Assembly (NCBI RefSeq): GCF_020520425.1
Contig: NC_079487.1
Location: 56,396,719 to 56,460,718 of the forward strand
DNA length: 64,000 nucleotides
Origin: Spinacia oleracea
Taxonomy: Eukaryota; Streptophyta; Magnoliopsida; Caryophyllales; Amaranthaceae
Direction: 5' to 3'
Shown piece after piece: positions 61,019 to 64,000 of this stretch. The notes under the pieces were generated by a model that made no database searches, had not been told where the DNA came from, and saw nothing but the letters and a program-made list of their open reading frames with translations. Both the position numbers and the translations under genes were made by a program. The stretch's first letter is position 1, and the number at the start of each line of letters is the position of its first letter.

Positions 61019-61367
61019 GTAGACGATTGCTTGATGGAGTGTTGAGTACCCTGAGAGACAACCAGTTGTTGAGTACCCTGAGAGACAACCAGTTGTATGC
61101 CAAATTCTCGAAGTGTGAATTCTGGCTGGAGAAAGTTGCGTTCTTAGGACATTTCGTATCCAAGGAAGGAGTTGCAGTGGATCCTGCAAAGATAAAAGTT
61201 GTTAGTGAGTGGCCTACACCTAAGAGTGTCACCGATATTCGGAGTTTTCTTGGTTTAGCGGGTTATTATAGACGCTTTGTGCAAGACTTTTCTAGAATCG
61301 CCAAACCAATGACAACCTTGATGAAGAAAGAAGCGAAGTTTCAGTGGAATGACCATGGTGAGGATTA
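61019..61367 (+). pseudogene. Ty3/Gypsy chromovirus RT-RNase H fragment
   Basis: An open segment with [51 protein letters not shown] and [10 protein letters not shown], the connection between reverse transcriptase and RNase H in chromoviruses. An exact 27-bp in-frame tandem duplication (61041-61094 area) repeats LSTLRDNQL. The fragment lacks the catalytic YxDD box and is cut by the LTR at 61368. Sequence to the left is unrelated, so it is a captured or residual piece. Confidence 0.9.
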
Positions 61368-63371
61368 TGTAATACCTTGTATTTTTCTAGAATTATAAAT
61401 GTATTTTATTATATTTATAAAGCATTTCGTTGTATTTATAAATTATTTTTATAAATTAATTTCATTTAATGAGAATTAAATGCACTTTTATTTTTCATTA
61501 ATTTAATTATTAATTAATTACGAAAACCATATTTTATTAAATAAATTCAACGAATTTATTTAATCGGGATTTGTTGGGTCGTATTTCGAAAACGAATTTA
61601 ATTTAATTAAAGCCCAGTCGTTTTGTCATGATCAAACCCAACAAAGCTTGCCAGGAGTAAACTTAAATGAGCCCGGTAATAAGCCCAACTCAAAATTACC
61701 CTAACCTAGCCCACATGGGAGAGAAAACCTATAAATAGACCTCATATCAAACCCTCACAAGAAAATTAAGAACTCTCTCTCTCTCTCCTCTCTTTTCTCT
61801 CTTTGCGGCACGCCCCACACCCCTCTCTTATTCGTCCGTCTTTTCTTGCGGCCCAAGGCAGCCGTGCGCGCCCAACCGTGCTCGCCTAGCTCGCCCAGCT
61901 CTCCCGCCCCGCAGCCGCAGCGTAGCACATCGTTCCTGCGCGCTGTGTGGTCGTGCTCGCCCAGCGCCTGCTCGTTCTCCTTGCCCGTCCCGCGCCGCGT
62001 CGCAGCACAGCACCCCTGCTGTGTGTGCGCGTTTCGCCTGTGCCAGCGCTACCCTCATCGCCCCTCGTCCCTTCGCGCGCGCGCGCCCTGCTTGCGGTGC
62101 ATTGCGTGCGCTGCTGCTGTTGTTGCTTGTTGTGTTGCGTTGATCGGCGCACACACACACGAACGATTAATCGTTGTGTGTGTGTTGATCAATTGTTTCA
62201 ATCAAATTATGTTTTCAAAAACGTTAATTTTCAGTTTTAAATTGTTTTAATTGTTGTGATTATTTTAAATATTTGGGTTATTCAAATTGATTAAAACGGT
62301 TATGAACACCGTATTGGGTTAGTGTTGTATTTTAATTAAAGAGATTGGTTTTGATGATTGAAATTATTATTTACAGATTTAATAATTTTATAAAGTGTTG
62401 ATTTTTTAAGTCAAAACATGTTTTTATGATCAACTATTATTAGGATTTTGATTTCAATTAATTAAGCGATAGATTCACATAATTTAATGACAATTTAAAT
62501 TATGGGAATCAACTTAAATTTTCAGATTGTTTATAAGTTTTAAAAGGTTGGTTTTTAATGGTTTAAAAGCTAAAAAGTCGATGTTTTTATGTTAGGACTT
62601 GAGTTGACTATTTGACACTATTAAATTGACAATTAATGAATGATTTCTAATGAAACTAAGAGTTTTAGAATCTTAAATAGTTGCTGGAAATTTAGTAAAC
62701 ATGGATAATAATTTAGTTTCTCCTTTTGTGTTTATAGGAGTTGATTTCTAGTTACCGTGATTCGCACAGTGCCCCCCCCCCCCCTACTTAGGTATTCCAG
62801 GTACGTACAAGACTAGGGTGACCACCCATCCCTTGAGGACTTTGTGAAGTGTATTGAATGCGAATCATGTGAACTTATATATTATTACGAATTCATGTTT
62901 GATGATTGGGAATGAATATGTTGTTATGAATTCATGTTTGATATTGGGAACGAGCATGTTGTTATTATTATTGAATTTATGTGAACGAGCATGTTATGAA
63001 TTTAATTATGCTTTATAGATTCTATTAAACTATCATGTTATGGACTTTTATAATCGTTGAATTATGTCAAGCATATTGTTCAAATTGGTTTGCATGTATG
63101 AGTAGTGCGCATGCAAGTTGTTATTATTGTTATGCTATAGTACAGGATGTCTAGCATAATTATTGAGCCAGTCGAATATTAATAATCGTTAATGAGAACG
63201 AATACATAATCAATTTGTAAAGTTTGTAAATACAATTTTATCATATATTATATTGGTTTAAACAACAACGAGACTAACATGTTCAACAACGAAACGAGAC
63301 AAACAAGTTCAATTGCTAATGAATCGATAAAGTTAAAACAACACGTATCTTGAAATAGTTCGGGTTGTAAA
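61368..63371 (+). repeat. LTR of the TGTAATACC family, second copy
   Basis: Begins TGTAATACCTTG at 61368 after GATTA, and follows 20163-22352 through shared blocks: TTATATTTATAAAGCATTT, the TATA box CTATAAATAG (61729-61738), a CT-rich leader, a GC-rich block (61850-62130), CTGGAAATTTA, and TACTTAGGTATTC with AGGTACGTACAAG (about 62785-62812). A 13-C run occurs at 62772-62784. It is interrupted at 63372 by the Copia LTR, so its end is not seen. GC-rich frames in the leader are not genes. Confidence 0.8.
61729..61738 (+). promoter_or_regulatory. LTR TATA box (CTATAAATAG)
   Basis: About 360 bp from the LTR start, at the position equivalent to 20505 in the sister copy, with transcription expected into the CTCTCTCT leader. 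Confidence 0.55.
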
Positions 63372-64000
63372 TGAAGGAAATAATGTCCTTGGTCCAAGTA
63401 TGCATTTAATGTTAAGTCTAATAAATGCGGTTCAGTATTAATTATACAAGTTAATAATTCAGTGAGATCAAGTGAACTGTATGCCTAGCTAGAGGCCACT
63501 TCAGTTCAAGTGGATTAATGATATTAATCCACAGCTTACTCTTGACTGAACCCGTAGGGTCACACAAATAGTACGTAAACGGATCAAGTATTTAGTGGCA
63601 TTAAATACTCTATCTAATCAATATTCGGAATCGACGGATCTTGGTTTCAGTGGGAGCTGAGATCGTCAAAGGCAAGTAAATGAATACTCCGGAAACGATG
63701 ATATTGCCGGAAACGGAAATATGGTTCGTATCGGAAATATAAATATTATCCAAGTCATAGATGTTGCCGGAAACGGAAACATGGTACGTATCAGAAAATA
63801 TTATCGGAAATGGAAATATTACCGGAATCGAAAATATTGCCGGAAACAGAAATATTGTCAGAATCGGAAATATTATCGGAATCGGAAAATAATTCCGGAA
63901 ACGGAAATATTAAATATTTGTTCGAGACGGAAATTAATTCCGGAATCAGAAATGTTAAATATTGTTCATATCGGAAATGAATTCCGGAATCGGGAAATTA
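63372..64000 (+). repeat. Copia LTR, second copy (cut by window end)
   Basis: Matches 4199 onward from TGAAGGAAATAAT through the tRNA-free U3 and the CGGAAAT minisatellite, with scattered substitutions and small indels. The left flank GTAAA (63367-63371) is the candidate target duplication. Whether it is a 5' LTR or a solo LTR cannot be told from this window. Confidence 0.9.

Noticed and set aside
61828..62250. Frames of 90-134 codons in the second TGTAATACC LTR
   Set aside because: GC-rich leader without stops; not similar to frames in the sister LTR at the protein level and no known motif.

Overview
The window is AT-rich nuclear DNA from a flowering plant: LTR retrotransposons, LINEs and MITEs nested in each other, plus one spliced R2R3-MYB gene with typical plant introns. 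The long Copia LTR with CGGAAAT-type minisatellites and the Tat LTR families fit an Amaranthaceae (spinach/beet-like) genome, but that is inference from memory. I see no rRNA, tRNA, CRISPR array or bacterial-type gene.

Layout: (1) 1-8353: a decayed Ty1/Copia element (reverse-transcriptase remnant near 1.8 kb, 3' LTR 4199-5599) inserted in a second copy of the same internal region (5600-8353). That second copy carries a 1,475-bp Mutator-like TIR element (6468-7942) with a perfect 9-bp target duplication. (2) 8354-50790: an AT-rich tract made of ATAGTTACTATATG-like repeats, split by a 5'-truncated LINE (8755-10784), a 4.2-kb solo-LTR-like element (11962-16147, TSD ATAAT), a Stowaway MITE (17371-17719) and a solo-LTR-like element (20163-50740, TSD TATAT). 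The last of these was itself entered by a Ty3/Gypsy Tat/Ogre-lineage element (22353-45034, TSD GAATG) and a LINE (45775-50690, 13-bp TSD). (3) The outer Tat element lies on the minus strand. It keeps a pol frame (RT, RNase H, second RNase H, integrase) interrupted by four in-frame stops, has no recognisable gag, and carries an intron-containing Plant Mobile Domain gene in antisense. Inside it sits a second, pol-less Tat element (23838-34358). (4) 50791-56860: the only ordinary host gene, a subgroup-1 R2R3-MYB on the minus strand (54160-51798, three exons, 362 aa), with a (TA)n microsatellite in intron 1 and a 35-bp poly-G run upstream. (5) 56865-64000: an 800-bp foldback, a possible MITE, a CACTA-type terminus, a chromovirus RT fragment, a second LTR of the TGTAATACC family, and the start of another copy of the Copia LTR seen at 4199.

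Insertion order can be read from target-site duplications. The Copia remnant at 5600-8353 predates the Copia element at its left and the MULE. The ATAGTTACTAT tract predates the solo LTRs, which predate the outer Tat element, which predates the inner one. The most interesting items are the antisense spliced PMD gene in the Tat element, a GC-rich palindromic module found eleven times across the Tat LTRs and internal regions, the ATAGTTACTAT tract, and the foldback built of ACCATGGT-centred palindromes near the MYB gene.
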